Assembly: GCA_903837355.1 (NCBI GenBank)
Contig: CAILUI010000364.1
Span: 26,981-90,980, forward strand
Length of the DNA: 64,000 nucleotides
From: an uncultured Victivallales bacterium
GTDB taxonomy: Bacteria; Verrucomicrobiota; Lentisphaeria; Oligosphaerales; JAFGRS01
Direction of reading: 5' to 3'
The translations under genes were made by a program, and so were the position numbers. A model generated the notes under the pieces. That model saw nothing but the letters and a program-made list of their open reading frames with translations, was not told the DNA's origin and ran no database searches. Of this stretch, positions 35,493 through 44,255 are shown one piece after another (the first letter of the stretch is position 1; each line of letters opens with the position of its first letter).

Positions 35493-35848
35493 AGTGTGGT
35501 CCCCTTGTTTCAGGGAGCAACATAGCGCCGAACAACCGGATCGCGAACCGCTTTGAGGAAGACCGCCCACATTGTGCCGGGACACCGGTCCGATTGGCAC
35601 CGCTGACCGCCTGGGTCGGGGCTGCTGTCGACGGGTTGGGGCGGTGCTCTTACCCGATCGAGCCGGACACAAGACCAAGGGCTCCCGGCAGACGAGGGCT
35701 GGCTGGGGTGGCGGCCATGGCGTCTCTCCAGTTCCCGGGCTCCCAGCCCATCTTCCCGAATGCCCCTCAGTACGCCCTGCGGGGTCCTGTCACGCAACCA
35801 GGAGCCCGTGTCAAGGTACGCTACAGGATAGCGGACCACCGACGAACG
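35493..35848. other. 356-bp gap, no gene seen
   Basis: No frame here looks like a protein on either strand and no RNA structure stands out. Confidence 0.4.
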
Positions 35849-36358
35849 TCAAGCGGCATTCACGGGGATCTGATCGAAGCATGCCGCTGGCGAACCCGCT
35901 TGGTGGCGAGGCATTGTGCGGGCCTCGGGAATCCTGACTGCGGCCTGCGCGACCGCCATGGCACCGCCGGCGCTGAACACGTCGATGAACCTGGCACAGT
36001 CCATGGCGATGACGGCCGGCACGCCGAGGTCCACGATGTTGAGCCCCAGGCGCGGGCCGGCCTTGTCGGCCAGGAAACTGGCGATGGCGTCGAGCGGCGC
36101 CTGCCAGCCGCAGGTCGAGATGAACTCGAAGGTGACGCTCGCGCCATGACCCCGGACCCGCATGACCGGTGCCCGCCCCATGAGGAAACGCAGGAACTCG
36201 TCCCGATCCGTGGCCGGATCGAAGCGCGTGAACTCCGCCACGGCCTCCTGCGGTATGCCCAGGCGCGCGGCGTGGCCTGGTCGACGTACCCACAACTGAT
36301 GCTCGTCGATGAGGTCCACCCGCCCCACCCGGTAGTTGATCCAGTATCCTTCACGCAT
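35849..36358 (-). CDS. Conserved hypothetical protein (EGYWINY motif)
   Basis: The 169-residue product starts at ATG 36358 (AAGAGGA about eight bases upstream). It begins MREGYWINYRVGRVDLIDEH, with LWVRRPGHAARLGIPQEAV, RFDPATDRDEFLRFLMGRAPVMRVRGHG (two joined segments) and VTFEF. This pattern recurs in hypothetical proteins of accessory regions and phage-like elements; no function is known to me. It is the gene that follows the VapC-type toxin gene downstream, 78 bp away, on the same strand, so it may be a passenger of that toxin-antitoxin operon. The C-terminal 50 residues are small-residue rich. Confidence 0.6.
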   Translation of the reverse strand: MREGYWINYRVGRVDLIDEHQLWVRRPGHAARLGIPQEAVAEFTRFDPATDRDEFLRFLMGRAPVMRVRGHGASVTFEFISTCGWQAPLDAIASFLADKAGPRLGLNIVDLGVPAVIAMDCARFIDVFSAGGAMAVAQAAVRIPEARTMPRHQAGSPAACFDQIPVNAA

Positions 36359-36436
36359 GCCCATGGTCCTCTTGGGCACAACCAACCGTGGAAGACCTCG
36401 CCCGGAATCCCCGTGGCCAGTCGCCCGCTGCGACTC

Positions 36437-36808
36437 TCAGGCGAGCAGAAGCCCATGGGCGACGAAGCACGCGAAATCGGTGCGGTTACCGGTGGCCAGG
36501 GTGGCACCGGCAGCGCTGGCGGTTCCAGCGACCATGGCGTCCACACGGAGGTGGCGCTTTCGTCCTACGGCATTGAAAAGCCGGGCAGCCTCTCTAGCCT
36601 GCGGTTCATCGAAGACGACAATCTCGGTGAGGAAGGCTCGGATGGTGGAAACCTGAGCAGAAGTCACTGGCCCACAGAGGAACTCGAACCACGCCGGCAT
36701 AGGCGTGATGAGTGGCTCGCCAGCCTGTGCCCATGCAATCAACTCGCCGGCCTCAGGCGTGCCTGCGGTGATGCCCTTGATGAGGTAATTGGTGTCGAGG
36801 CAGATCAT
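36437..36808 (-). CDS. VapC-family PIN-domain ribonuclease toxin
   Basis: This 123-residue protein opens MICLDTNYLIKGI with the first PIN aspartate (Asp5) and later has LRVDAMVAGTASAAGATLATGNRTDF, quoted here in two blocks (LRVDAMVAGTASAAG and ATLATGNRTDF), with the other acidic residues. PIN toxins of the VapC type cut tRNA or rRNA. The gene overlaps the antitoxin's stop by four bases. Confidence 0.9.
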   Translation of the reverse strand: MICLDTNYLIKGITAGTPEAGELIAWAQAGEPLITPMPAWFEFLCGPVTSAQVSTIRAFLTEIVVFDEPQAREAARLFNAVGRKRHLRVDAMVAGTASAAGATLATGNRTDFACFVAHGLLLA

Positions 36809-37086
36809 AGACCACGCCAGTGCTTGCGGTCCTCGCGGACCTCGGCCAAGTAGGCCTCCGCCTTGGCGGGATCCAGCCCTCGGCCAGAGGCGTGAAGCTC
36901 TTTGAGCATGGCGATCGGGTCAGGCTTGGCGGGGGCGGTTGCCGATTCCGCCTGAGCCACGGCCCGGCGGACTACTTCCGCCTGGGATACCTGCCAGATC
37001 GAGGCCAGGCGTCTGAGGCGAGTCGCGGTCGTACCGTCGAGAGCGAAGGTCGTTCGGTGCGTCATCGTCTTCATGCCATAAGCCAT
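36805..37086 (-). CDS. Ribbon-helix-helix VapB-type antitoxin
   Basis: ATG 37086 follows AGGGAAGTGATGGT. The 93-residue product has TTFALDGTTATRLRRLASIW followed by VSQAEVVRRAVAQAE, a ribbon-helix-helix DNA-binding fold, and a tail that would neutralise the downstream PIN toxin. Its stop overlaps the toxin start by four bases. Confidence 0.85.
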   Translation of the reverse strand: MAYGMKTMTHRTTFALDGTTATRLRRLASIWQVSQAEVVRRAVAQAESATAPAKPDPIAMLKELHASGRGLDPAKAEAYLAEVREDRKHWRGL

Positions 37087-37807
37087 ACCATCACTTCCCT
37101 GGGGTATCAAGGCGGATGGTGTCGTTTTTCCGCCGAAATCTCCACTTTCCCCGGGAATAGGTTGGCGGAAACCTCACTTCTTACGATGTATGGAGTGACA
37201 AGTAATCGATGAGACGCAGCGTCCACCCAAGCAAGGAAGAGCAGGACCGACCATGACACGAACCCCGAAGGCCAATCCGTTTGTCAGCAACCTGGAGGAC
37301 CTCGTCGCCACGCTGGATTACCTGCAGACCCTGGCGCGGAAGCGGATCGCCAGTCGGCAGATCGAGACCGAGCGCGGCGGCACGCGAGCGTCCCGCACGA
37401 GCAGGCGGAGCGCGAGGAGTTGCTGGGCAGCGCTGCCAGCGTACACCCTGCAACCGCTGCGCGTCATGCTACACCAGGCAGACCCGACTGTCATGGTCGT
37501 AGGCGCCCCGCACGACATGCAGGAGGATTCCACTGTCACGTTTGGCACCCTGCGCAAGGCATGGCTTCGGCCCTCCGCTTCTTGATGCCCTGGTCTTGCT
37601 GACGCGCGCGGACGGTACTGACTAGGACGCCTGCATCAACCGGGCCGCGGCGAACCCGTTGGCCCGGGCCGCCAAGATCGCTGACCTGGAATGCAACATG
37701 GACTTGCGCGGCTTACCACGGTGACGGAGAGGGACTGGGCGCGAACCGTCAGGCATAAGGCCGCCCGGCGGCGACTAATAGCGGCCCGGTAGCGTCGGGC
37801 CTATCGG
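37087..37807. other. 721-bp gap with possible degraded coding sequence
   Basis: The only protein-like segment is 37253-37585 (plus), listed separately. The remainder, 37586-37807, has stops in most frames and no recognisable feature. Confidence 0.4.
37253..37585 (+). pseudogene. Possible degraded small gene
   Basis: The first 45 codons read MTRTPKANPFVSNLEDLVAT, then LDYLQTLARKRIASRQIETERGG, a plausible helical protein, but the rest of the frame is Arg/Ser-rich. A shift to another frame near 37385 gives EQAEREELLGSA, more protein-like than the original frame. A broken or chance gene are both possible. Confidence 0.3.
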
Positions 37808-38746
37808 TCACCGTTGTAGCACGTCCAGTGCCCCGCGGATCATCTCCCTGGTGACGGGCTCCATGCCCGTACCATGGCAGTCGGCCAAGGCCTGGCTGAG
37901 CAGGTGGAGGATCGTGTCAGTGGCGTTTGCGCCGAAGCGGAAGACGGTACCCTCTGGTTTCGCCAGGCCGGCAACCATGCCGTCATCGCTCGCGGGGCAG
38001 TTCAGTAGCAGGAGCGGGGTCTCGTCCGGCGCCATGGACTCGGGGGGCAGATCCGGCACAACGGCCACCAAGTCCTCCAGGTAGGACCGGAAGGTTGCCC
38101 ATTCATCGGCGCGACAGACAGCCGGATCGACCACCTGCACAACCGCGGGGAGCCCGATCAGGTCGGTGGCGGTGTGACTCTGGACGTGGTGGAGCCTGTG
38201 CTCCTTCGCCAAGTCGTCGAGGCCCGCTGCCAGGTCGACATCCCTGCCTAGGCTTAGCAGCGTCGGACGGCCCGGTTGTGAGTGTATCTCCCCGCGGGTG
38301 GCACAGCGGCCAAGAGCGGCCCGTGCGCAGCGTCGCACCGTGTTCGAGCGTCCCGGCATATCCGCTGAAGACTCGAGGCGCAGCAACTCCGTCAGGGGGC
38401 TGACACTGCTCTCGTCCCCGGCCTGGAACAAGGCCAGGGCCAGCGACGAACGCACGGCCGCACAGCAGTCGAGCAGGCAAGCGTGGATCACTTCAAGCGT
38501 GGCCGGCGGAAACGGTTCCGTACGCTCCCGCGCGGCGTCCCGTAGGCCGTTTGCCGCCTCTGCGCGGCGAGTCCGGTTCCTACCCGTCATCGGGTGTTCC
38601 GGGTGTGCTGCCTCAAACGCACGCATGACCGGCCCTTGACCCGGGTCGACCAGTTGGCCATCGGCCACGCGGCGCTCATACTCGGGCCACGGCATCATTC
38701 CCGCCCTCAGACTCCGTAGCAGATCCATGGTTTCAGCCATCGTCAT
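37808..38746 (-). CDS. HEAT-repeat-like protein paired with LRR protein
   Basis: ATG 38746 is placed by GGAAGGGCA. The 312-residue product contains the helical repeat HACLLDCCAAVRSSLALALFQAGDE (quoted in parts: HACLLDCCAAVRSSLALALF and QAGDE) followed by SPLTELLRLES, of HEAT type, plus an alpha/beta segment (LIGLPAVVQVVDPAVC). Its start overlaps the LRR gene's stop by four bases, so the two are translated together. Both proteins probably bind other proteins or each other. I do not recognise a catalytic site. Confidence 0.7.
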   Translation of the reverse strand: MTMAETMDLLRSLRAGMMPWPEYERRVADGQLVDPGQGPVMRAFEAAHPEHPMTGRNRTRRAEAANGLRDAARERTEPFPPATLEVIHACLLDCCAAVRSSLALALFQAGDESSVSPLTELLRLESSADMPGRSNTVRRCARAALGRCATRGEIHSQPGRPTLLSLGRDVDLAAGLDDLAKEHRLHHVQSHTATDLIGLPAVVQVVDPAVCRADEWATFRSYLEDLVAVVPDLPPESMAPDETPLLLLNCPASDDGMVAGLAKPEGTVFRFGANATDTILHLLSQALADCHGTGMEPVTREMIRGALDVLQR

Positions 38747-41304
38747 TGCCCTTCCTTCTTGGTCACGTTGGCTTCCGTGGCAGACTCGTCCGAGATCATC
38801 TCCATGGCCGTCGCCACCAGAACCAGCGCCCACGACCGCGCCGATTCAGGTACGCGCGCTAGCGCCTCCAACCAGGGTCCGAGGATGCAGGTGCGGTCGA
38901 CATCCGCCCGTAACGCCTCGAGCGCGGCCTGGAAGTGCGGCCGAAAGGCCGGGTCTCCCAACCGCAGGCACGCGTCGAACACCTCTCGCCAGACGCTGCC
39001 GGCCATTTCTCCACGCCGACATGCTGCCCGGACGAGCCCCAACAACGCCGCCACCGCCCATGCGGCGCCATGCCCAAGCGCGAACCCCGCCGCCAGGCGC
39101 GCCGTCAGCACGGTCGGTTCCTTGCTGAGCCCAACGAGCTTGATCAGTGCCGCGATCCGCCCTTGTTCCTCGAACCAGGCGGTGTCCCGCCGTGCGCAGG
39201 CCGTCGCTACCAGTACGGCGGCCGCCGCGGGCGGATCCCAGTCGAGGCGGAGTTCGCGCAGTTCCGGGCATGAACTGAGACGGTCCAGGTCGCGGACCGC
39301 GGGCGAACGGTTGAGGTCCAGGGTCTGCAGGGACCTGAGCGCTCGCAGGGGGCGAACGCTGGTCAGTGCCCTGCACTCGCTCAGGTCCAGGTAGGTCAGT
39401 GCGGTTAGGCCGGCAAGCCCGTCCACCATCGTCAGCGCCGCGCACCGGCCCAGATCCAGCGTGGCCAACGACGTGAGGGCGGAGAGGCCGTCGACGTTCG
39501 TTAGGGATCCGCACCCGTTCAGGTTCAACGAGGTCAGGGAAGTGAGGGTAGCGAGTTGGTCCGCGTTCGTCAGGTGGTTGTTGTTCCAGAGCTTGAGTGT
39601 ACTCAGCGAGGTGAGTTCCATCAGTCCGCCGATGTCCGCCAGCGCGTTGCAGCCGCTCAAGTCCAGGTAGGTCAGGGCGGTCAGACGTGCGAGTCCATTC
39701 ACGTCCTCCAACGCACCGCAACCCCGCAGATCCAAGGAGGCCAAGGCGCTCAGGCCGGCGAGCCCGTTCACGTTCGTCAGGGCGCAGCAACCGCTGAGGT
39801 TCAGGGCGGTCAGGGCGGTCAGCCCCGCCAAGGCGTCGACGTTTGTCAACGTCTCGGAGCCGGAGACGTCCAGTGAGGTCAGAGAGGTCAGGCGGGCGAG
39901 TACACCCACGTCGATGCATGCGCCGCAGTCGCCCAGGTTCAGCGCGGTCAGGGCGGTCAGCTTCTCCAGCGCTCCCACGTCTGTCAGTGCCTCGCAGCCG
40001 CCTAGGTTCAGCGTGGTTAGGGCAGTCGTGCGGGCGAGGCCGGCGATGCTGGCCAAGGAACGGCAGTCGGCCAGGTTGAGTGTGGTCAGGTCGGTCAGAC
40101 GGGCAAGTCCGTCCACGTTGGCCAGGGCATCGCAACTCCAGGCCTCCAGAGCCGTCAGGGCAGTGAGATTCGCCAGGCCGTCCACGTTCGCCAGCCTCGT
40201 GCACCCGTGCAGGTCCAGCGCGGTTAGGGCAGTGAGGCCAATGAGGCCGTCCACGTCGGTCAGTGCGGCGCACCAACTCAGGTCCAGCCAGGTGAGTGAC
40301 GTGAGCCCGGCGAGTCCGTCGACACTCGCCAGCGCGGTGCACCCGTTCAGGTCCAACGTGGTCAACGCGGTCAGTCCCGTCAGCGCGTCAACGTTGGTTA
40401 GCGCCGTGCAGCCTGAGAGGTTCAGCGAGGTGAGTGACGGCAGGTGAGCCAGCCCGTCCACTGTCGTCAGGGCCCGGCAGTTGCGGAGGTTCAGAGTCGT
40501 CAGCGAGGGCAGTCCTGCAAGCCCGCACAGATCCTCCAGAGCCAGGCAGCGGCCCAGGTCAACGCTGGTCAGTGCGGCCAGTTCCGCCAGTCCGTCCACG
40601 TCGGTCAGGGCCGTACACATGGTGAGATCCAGGGAGGTCAGCGAGGACAGTCCCTTCAGCCCGTCCAGACTTGTCAGCCCATCGCACCAACTCACGTCCA
40701 ACGTGGTCAGACCGGGGAGTCCGGCGAGTCCGTCCAGGTTTGTCAGCGCAGCGCAGCGGCGTAGCGCAATCGTCCTGAGCCCGGCGAGCGTCCGTAGGCA
40801 GGATACGTCGACAAGCTGGCTGCAGCCGGCCACCTCGAGGTGCTCGACCCCGGCCAAGCAGGCGAGATCGGCAAGCCCGGTCCGGGAATCGTCGTGCAGC
40901 ACGGTGACGGTGGTCCATGGAGAGCCATTGTCCAGCGTCACCGCGCCGTTGCAAACCAGCACCAGGTGCTTGGCACCCGAGCCAGGGACGACCGTGTTGG
41001 GCGTGTCGCAGACAACCAGCGCGCGCGGTTGGCCCCCAACCAGGACCACCACGCCACTGGCATGGGGACGCGCATCGACAACGGCATCGGCCGCCGCCTC
41101 GAGTCGGCCAAGCACGGTACGCAGCCCCCGGAACTCATGGCAGGGACACCTCAGCGTGAGCACCAGGTCCGTGCCCTCGGCGACATCGCGCGGGCCATCC
41201 AGCAGAGACCAGCCGCCTGCCTGCAGCTCGAGTTCGTACGCGCCGAACCCCTGAAGCAGCCTTCGGATGTCATCATCACGTCCCTTGGCGATCAGTGCCT
41301 GCAT
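38743..41304 (-). CDS. Giant leucine-rich-repeat protein
   Basis: This 853-residue protein has an N-terminal non-repeat domain of about 165 residues, then 22 consecutive 23-residue leucine-rich repeats (about residues 169-674) of the form xLxxLxxLxxLxLxxCxxLxxVD, such as GLAGLTALTYLDLSECRALTSV (shown in part: GLAGLTALTYLDLSE), then 179 mostly helical residues. There is no signal peptide or membrane anchor, so it is probably cytoplasmic. Leucine-rich repeats mediate protein binding; the conserved Cys and Val-Asp resemble LRR_CC-type and bacterial BspA-like repeats. The gene ends in a four-base overlap with the HEAT-like gene. Function is unknown; sensing or recognition is an inference. Confidence 0.88.
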   Translation of the reverse strand: MQALIAKGRDDDIRRLLQGFGAYELELQAGGWSLLDGPRDVAEGTDLVLTLRCPCHEFRGLRTVLGRLEAAADAVVDARPHASGVVVLVGGQPRALVVCDTPNTVVPGSGAKHLVLVCNGAVTLDNGSPWTTVTVLHDDSRTGLADLACLAGVEHLEVAGCSQLVDVSCLRTLAGLRTIALRRCAALTNLDGLAGLPGLTTLDVSWCDGLTSLDGLKGLSSLTSLDLTMCTALTDVDGLAELAALTSVDLGRCLALEDLCGLAGLPSLTTLNLRNCRALTTVDGLAHLPSLTSLNLSGCTALTNVDALTGLTALTTLDLNGCTALASVDGLAGLTSLTWLDLSWCAALTDVDGLIGLTALTALDLHGCTRLANVDGLANLTALTALEAWSCDALANVDGLARLTDLTTLNLADCRSLASIAGLARTTALTTLNLGGCEALTDVGALEKLTALTALNLGDCGACIDVGVLARLTSLTSLDVSGSETLTNVDALAGLTALTALNLSGCCALTNVNGLAGLSALASLDLRGCGALEDVNGLARLTALTYLDLSGCNALADIGGLMELTSLSTLKLWNNNHLTNADQLATLTSLTSLNLNGCGSLTNVDGLSALTSLATLDLGRCAALTMVDGLAGLTALTYLDLSECRALTSVRPLRALRSLQTLDLNRSPAVRDLDRLSSCPELRELRLDWDPPAAAAVLVATACARRDTAWFEEQGRIAALIKLVGLSKEPTVLTARLAAGFALGHGAAWAVAALLGLVRAACRRGEMAGSVWREVFDACLRLGDPAFRPHFQAALEALRADVDRTCILGPWLEALARVPESARSWALVLVATAMEMISDESATEANVTKKEGQ
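39283..40800 (-). repeat. 22 tandem 69-bp units encoding leucine-rich repeats
   Basis: Each unit is 69 bp and encodes one 23-residue repeat. Neighbouring units are similar at the DNA level, which makes unequal crossing-over and repeat-number change likely. The last unit (PLRALRSLQTLDLN) and the first one differ most from consensus, as capping repeats do. Confidence 0.85.
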
Positions 41305-41444
41305 CGCTACTTCCCCCGGACGCTGTCAGCCCACGCTGCCATGCCCAACCCGAAATGGTCCTGCGGCCATTGCACCCCAGACGGCCGCAGTGTATCGTCA
41401 TGCCGACCAGCGCGGGTTGAAGCCGACCAAGGGGATGTGGAGAG
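41305..41444. promoter_or_regulatory. Divergent promoter region between LRR operon and zinc-knuckle gene
   Basis: The 140-bp spacer between two divergent genes must hold both promoters. No clear sigma-70 pair is visible. A GGAG lies just before the start at 41445. Confidence 0.35.
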
Positions 41445-41666
41445 ATGCCCAAGTACACCTGTGCCTTTTGCGGCAGGATCGGGAACACGCCGGTTACTGT
41501 GACCTCCGGCAAGTGTCAGAAGAGCCCGTCGGGCGCCCACAAGGTCATCAACGAACAGTCTCCGTATATCTGCAAGTACTGCGGCCGCAAGGGCATCTCC
41601 GCCGTGAGTGTGGTCAGCGGAACGTGCGCGAAGAGCCCTGACAGGTGTCATGAGTTGATGGAGTGA
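41445..41666 (+). CDS. Small twin zinc-knuckle protein
   Basis: This 73-residue protein holds two copies of a C-x2-CGR ... SG-x-C-x-KSP ... H unit: Cys6/Cys9/Cys24/His32 and Cys43/Cys46/Cys61/His69. Each copy would bind one zinc. Similar small zinc ribbons, with the Cys-x2-Cys-Gly and Cys-x-Lys-Ser/Asn-Pro pattern, occur in accessory regions of other bacteria. GGAG lies just upstream of ATG. It precedes the GIY-YIG-like gene by 108 bp on the same strand. Nucleic acid or protein binding is possible but unproven. Confidence 0.75.
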   Translation: MPKYTCAFCGRIGNTPVTVTSGKCQKSPSGAHKVINEQSPYICKYCGRKGISAVSVVSGTCAKSPDRCHELME

Positions 41667-41774
41667 ACGCGGTGCTTGGCGATGAGAGCGGCGCCAGGCG
41701 ATGGGGCGTGTGTCCCGTCGGCGCCACAGACCCGGCGCAGAGCCAGTCTCCGTGCCGTAACCCAGGGAGTGACC

Positions 41775-42431
41775 ATGTCGGAAACCGGTGTACAGGCGAA
41801 GCCGGGATGGGGACCGGAGGTCAAACTCACGTTTGCCCCGCTGCAGGACGTGAAGACGTTCCTTCACGACGAGACCCACGGCGGCAGGCGCGGCGTCTAC
41901 ATGTGGGGGTTCTGTTTCCCCAACTCGGACACTGGTCGTCGTGATCCCTTCATCCCGTACTATGTCGGGAAGGCTGAGGCGGATATCCAGTGCCGCTTGT
42001 TTGAGCACCTCAACGGCATCAGGTACGGCACTCACCGGATTCTCAGATGGCAGTGCCTCTTGGAGAAGGCCTGCTGCGCCAAGTACTTCCACCGTGCCAC
42101 CCCCCCGTCCGAGTACTGCAACTACGCCTACCTCAATAAGCGCGCCAAGATGCCTAAGGCCGACCTTCCCGAGCCGCAAAGAGCGGCACTGGAAGCGGAC
42201 ATCAGGGCGTATGTTGACAGCATGTTCGTTACCTGTCTGGCAGTGAACGGCCTCGGCATCGGCGACGAGGCACAGTTTGTGAAGGCCTTGGAGTCTCACG
42301 TGCAGGACAAGTTCGGCGGCGAGCACGGCACGGAATGGCTGATCTCGCAGCGTGGCAAGGGCCACTCGGCGCACGTCAGCCCCACGATCAGGCCCGGACT
42401 TGGCACCGAGCACCTGTTCCCGCGGCCGTAG
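41775..42431 (+). CDS. GIY-YIG-like domain protein
   Basis: ATG 41775 with GGGAGTG upstream gives 218 residues. The region GVYMWGF (Gly40-Val-Tyr) and YYVGKAEADIQCRLFEHLNGI (given as YYVGKAEAD and IQCRLFEHLNGI) with Arg74 and Glu77 matches the core of GIY-YIG nucleases, which cut DNA in homing endonucleases, repair and anti-phage or mobile elements. The C-terminal part is unfamiliar. It follows the zinc-knuckle gene and may be a two-gene unit, with the knuckle protein as a possible DNA- or RNA-binding partner. I cannot confirm the metal-binding glutamate. Confidence 0.55.
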   Translation: MSETGVQAKPGWGPEVKLTFAPLQDVKTFLHDETHGGRRGVYMWGFCFPNSDTGRRDPFIPYYVGKAEADIQCRLFEHLNGIRYGTHRILRWQCLLEKACCAKYFHRATPPSEYCNYAYLNKRAKMPKADLPEPQRAALEADIRAYVDSMFVTCLAVNGLGIGDEAQFVKALESHVQDKFGGEHGTEWLISQRGKGHSAHVSPTIRPGLGTEHLFPRP

Positions 42432-42484
42432 TTCGTCGGCGCGGGTCGGCCGATGCCGGCCCGCGCCGTCATGACTTGCCCCGC

Positions 42485-43918
42485 TCATCCCGGCCTCCTC
42501 TCGGCAGTGACGTCCCCGCCGCCCCGATCGCCCGGCGCCTGCCACTCCCCCAGGATCGCGACCTTGAAGTCGGGGTGCGACACCGGCGTCAGGTCGAAGG
42601 CCCGAGCAACGGGCTCGTAGTAGGTTTTCCACTTGCGGAGGCTCTTTGTCGCCTCGGGTTTGGCCAGCAGCGACTCGCGGCTGTGCATGGCGAACTTGCA
42701 GCCGATTTCCCGCGCCCAGCGGTGAATGGTGGCGGCGCCGTGGAGGTGCCAGCACTTGCGGACGGCCTCAATCAGGGGTGCCATCTCCTCCTTGTCGCCG
42801 AAGCGCTCCAGTGGGTCGGACTGGATCTCATCGATGAAGACCCAGCCGTCGCTGGCATGCACCCGCAGCCAGCCGACGGTCCAGGCGGCCATGGGATGTC
42901 TCCCGGCGAGGTCCTGGTTGTGCCGCGTCCACGCCTCCACCAAGGCGCGATGCTCAGGGCTCTTGGTCACGATGGCATCGAAGAGCGGGCGCGCGTTGAC
43001 CTGCAGTACCAGCTGCGCTGAACTGAACTGCCGCTGGGCGCCAGTCCAGGGCCCGAGTGCGACCGTGAAGCCGGCAGGTCGTTCGAGCGCGGTCAGGTTC
43101 TGCACCCGCAGCCGGTTGGCGCTGTCCAGGTGCGGAATGAGCTGGTCCTGGTAGCGTTCGGCCAGGCTCTGCCAGCGCTTCTTGAAGGTGCTCCAGGCGA
43201 CGCTCTCCCGGCCCTCGATCGCTAGCGTCTCGGCTACCGTGGCCAGCCGCTCCTGCAGTTCACCCGTGAAGACTGGCAGGCGGCCCTGGCACGCCGGGAG
43301 CAGGGCTTTCAGGAGCGTTGCCCGGTGACCGGCCAGCTTCTGCGCGGCAGACGGCGGGCGGGTCGCGTCATCCACATTGGCCACGCTTTGAGCCTCGTGA
43401 CCCGGTTCCCCCGGCTCAACAAACCAGGCCATGGTGGCGGCGGCAGCCCAGCCCTCCATGTCCGCGACCTCGTCGTCCGTCAGGAAAGGCCAGGCGAGGA
43501 CCAGGGCGCTCTCCAGCCACTTGCGGGCGGCCAGGCCGCGGCCTTCCGGGGCGAGGGGCGGGAGCAACGGCCGGACGGCCTCGCCGGGGGCGGTCGTTGT
43601 CCGCTCCATGATGAAGACGGTCGGACCGTGGCCCAGGCGAAAGGCGGCTGCCTGGGTGGTGCTGAAGCCGTACCCGTAGGCCGGCGGACACTCATCCGCC
43701 GTCTCGATGCAGCGGCAGAAGAAGCCCTCCTCCTGGCTGGCGTCGTACAGCTCGCGCAAGGCCGGGAGCAATAGCATCCGGCGCTGGCAGCGCACCTGCA
43801 GGCCACAGAGCGCCGTCGCCAGGCGTTCCCAGCCGGCGTTGACGAAGACCCGGCGGGTGCGGGGGACGAGATCACGCAGGAGCTCGTCACTGATCTCCGG
43901 GCGGATGAAAGTACGCAT
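42485..43918 (-). CDS. DEIQSD-motif protein, related to phage polyvalent-protein domains
   Basis: ATG 43918 has AGGAGGG eight bases upstream; 477 residues. Most of the protein is unfamiliar, but its last third carries GWLRVHASDGWVFIDEIQSD (residues about 349-368), followed by a helix and the segment AREIGCKFAMHSRESLL. This combination (strand, EIQSD, then helix with alternating charges) occurs in large phage and integrative-element proteins with acetyltransferase-like folds. The first 300 residues are largely helical. It is the last of a three-gene run with a GYF_2 and a DjlA-like protein. I regard the link as suggestive only. Confidence 0.65.
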   Translation of the reverse strand: MRTFIRPEISDELLRDLVPRTRRVFVNAGWERLATALCGLQVRCQRRMLLLPALRELYDASQEEGFFCRCIETADECPPAYGYGFSTTQAAAFRLGHGPTVFIMERTTTAPGEAVRPLLPPLAPEGRGLAARKWLESALVLAWPFLTDDEVADMEGWAAAATMAWFVEPGEPGHEAQSVANVDDATRPPSAAQKLAGHRATLLKALLPACQGRLPVFTGELQERLATVAETLAIEGRESVAWSTFKKRWQSLAERYQDQLIPHLDSANRLRVQNLTALERPAGFTVALGPWTGAQRQFSSAQLVLQVNARPLFDAIVTKSPEHRALVEAWTRHNQDLAGRHPMAAWTVGWLRVHASDGWVFIDEIQSDPLERFGDKEEMAPLIEAVRKCWHLHGAATIHRWAREIGCKFAMHSRESLLAKPEATKSLRKWKTYYEPVARAFDLTPVSHPDFKVAILGEWQAPGDRGGGDVTAERRPG

Positions 43919-43944
43919 GTGCAAGCCCTCCTCTCGCGGGGCGG

Positions 43945-44157
43945 TCATAGGGAACGTTGGGCCGTCGATCCCGTAGTCTGCGGGGCGATCCCGTAACGGT
44001 CGGGGATGCGTTCAGCATCGCCGTAGAAACGCCATTGGGCCAGGCCTTCGAACCAAACCAGTGATGCCCTGCGGACGGGCTCATCGGCAACGGCGTCGCG
44101 AAACTCCATCTCACTGACTGGCCCTACGGGGCGGCCGGCGTTGTCGATGTACCACAT
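43945..44157 (-). CDS. GYF_2-domain small protein
   Basis: The 70-residue product (ATG 44157) begins MWYIDNAGRPVGPVSEMEFRD in pieces (MWYIDNAGRPVG, PVSEMEFRD) and has LVWFEGLAQWRFYGDAERIP, the GYF_2 fold used to bind proline-rich or hydrophobic peptides. A GTG start at 44259 overlapping the upstream stop would add 34 residues (MTPATRTASARN...); the weak binding site leaves this open. It lies between DjlA-like and DEIQSD genes, likely in one operon. Confidence 0.8.
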   Translation of the reverse strand: MWYIDNAGRPVGPVSEMEFRDAVADEPVRRASLVWFEGLAQWRFYGDAERIPDRYGIAPQTTGSTAQRSL

Positions 44158-44255
44158 GGGCTCTGATCCTCGCTGCTGGGGAACCGGTGTTTCACCCTTC
44201 CGGAGCGCTGGGTTACCTTGGGTATTCCTGGCGCTGGCGGTGCGGGTCGCTGGGG

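Noticed and set aside
38846..40342. 498-codon frame overlapping the LRR gene
   Set aside because: It mirrors the LRR repeat in a different frame and has no domain.
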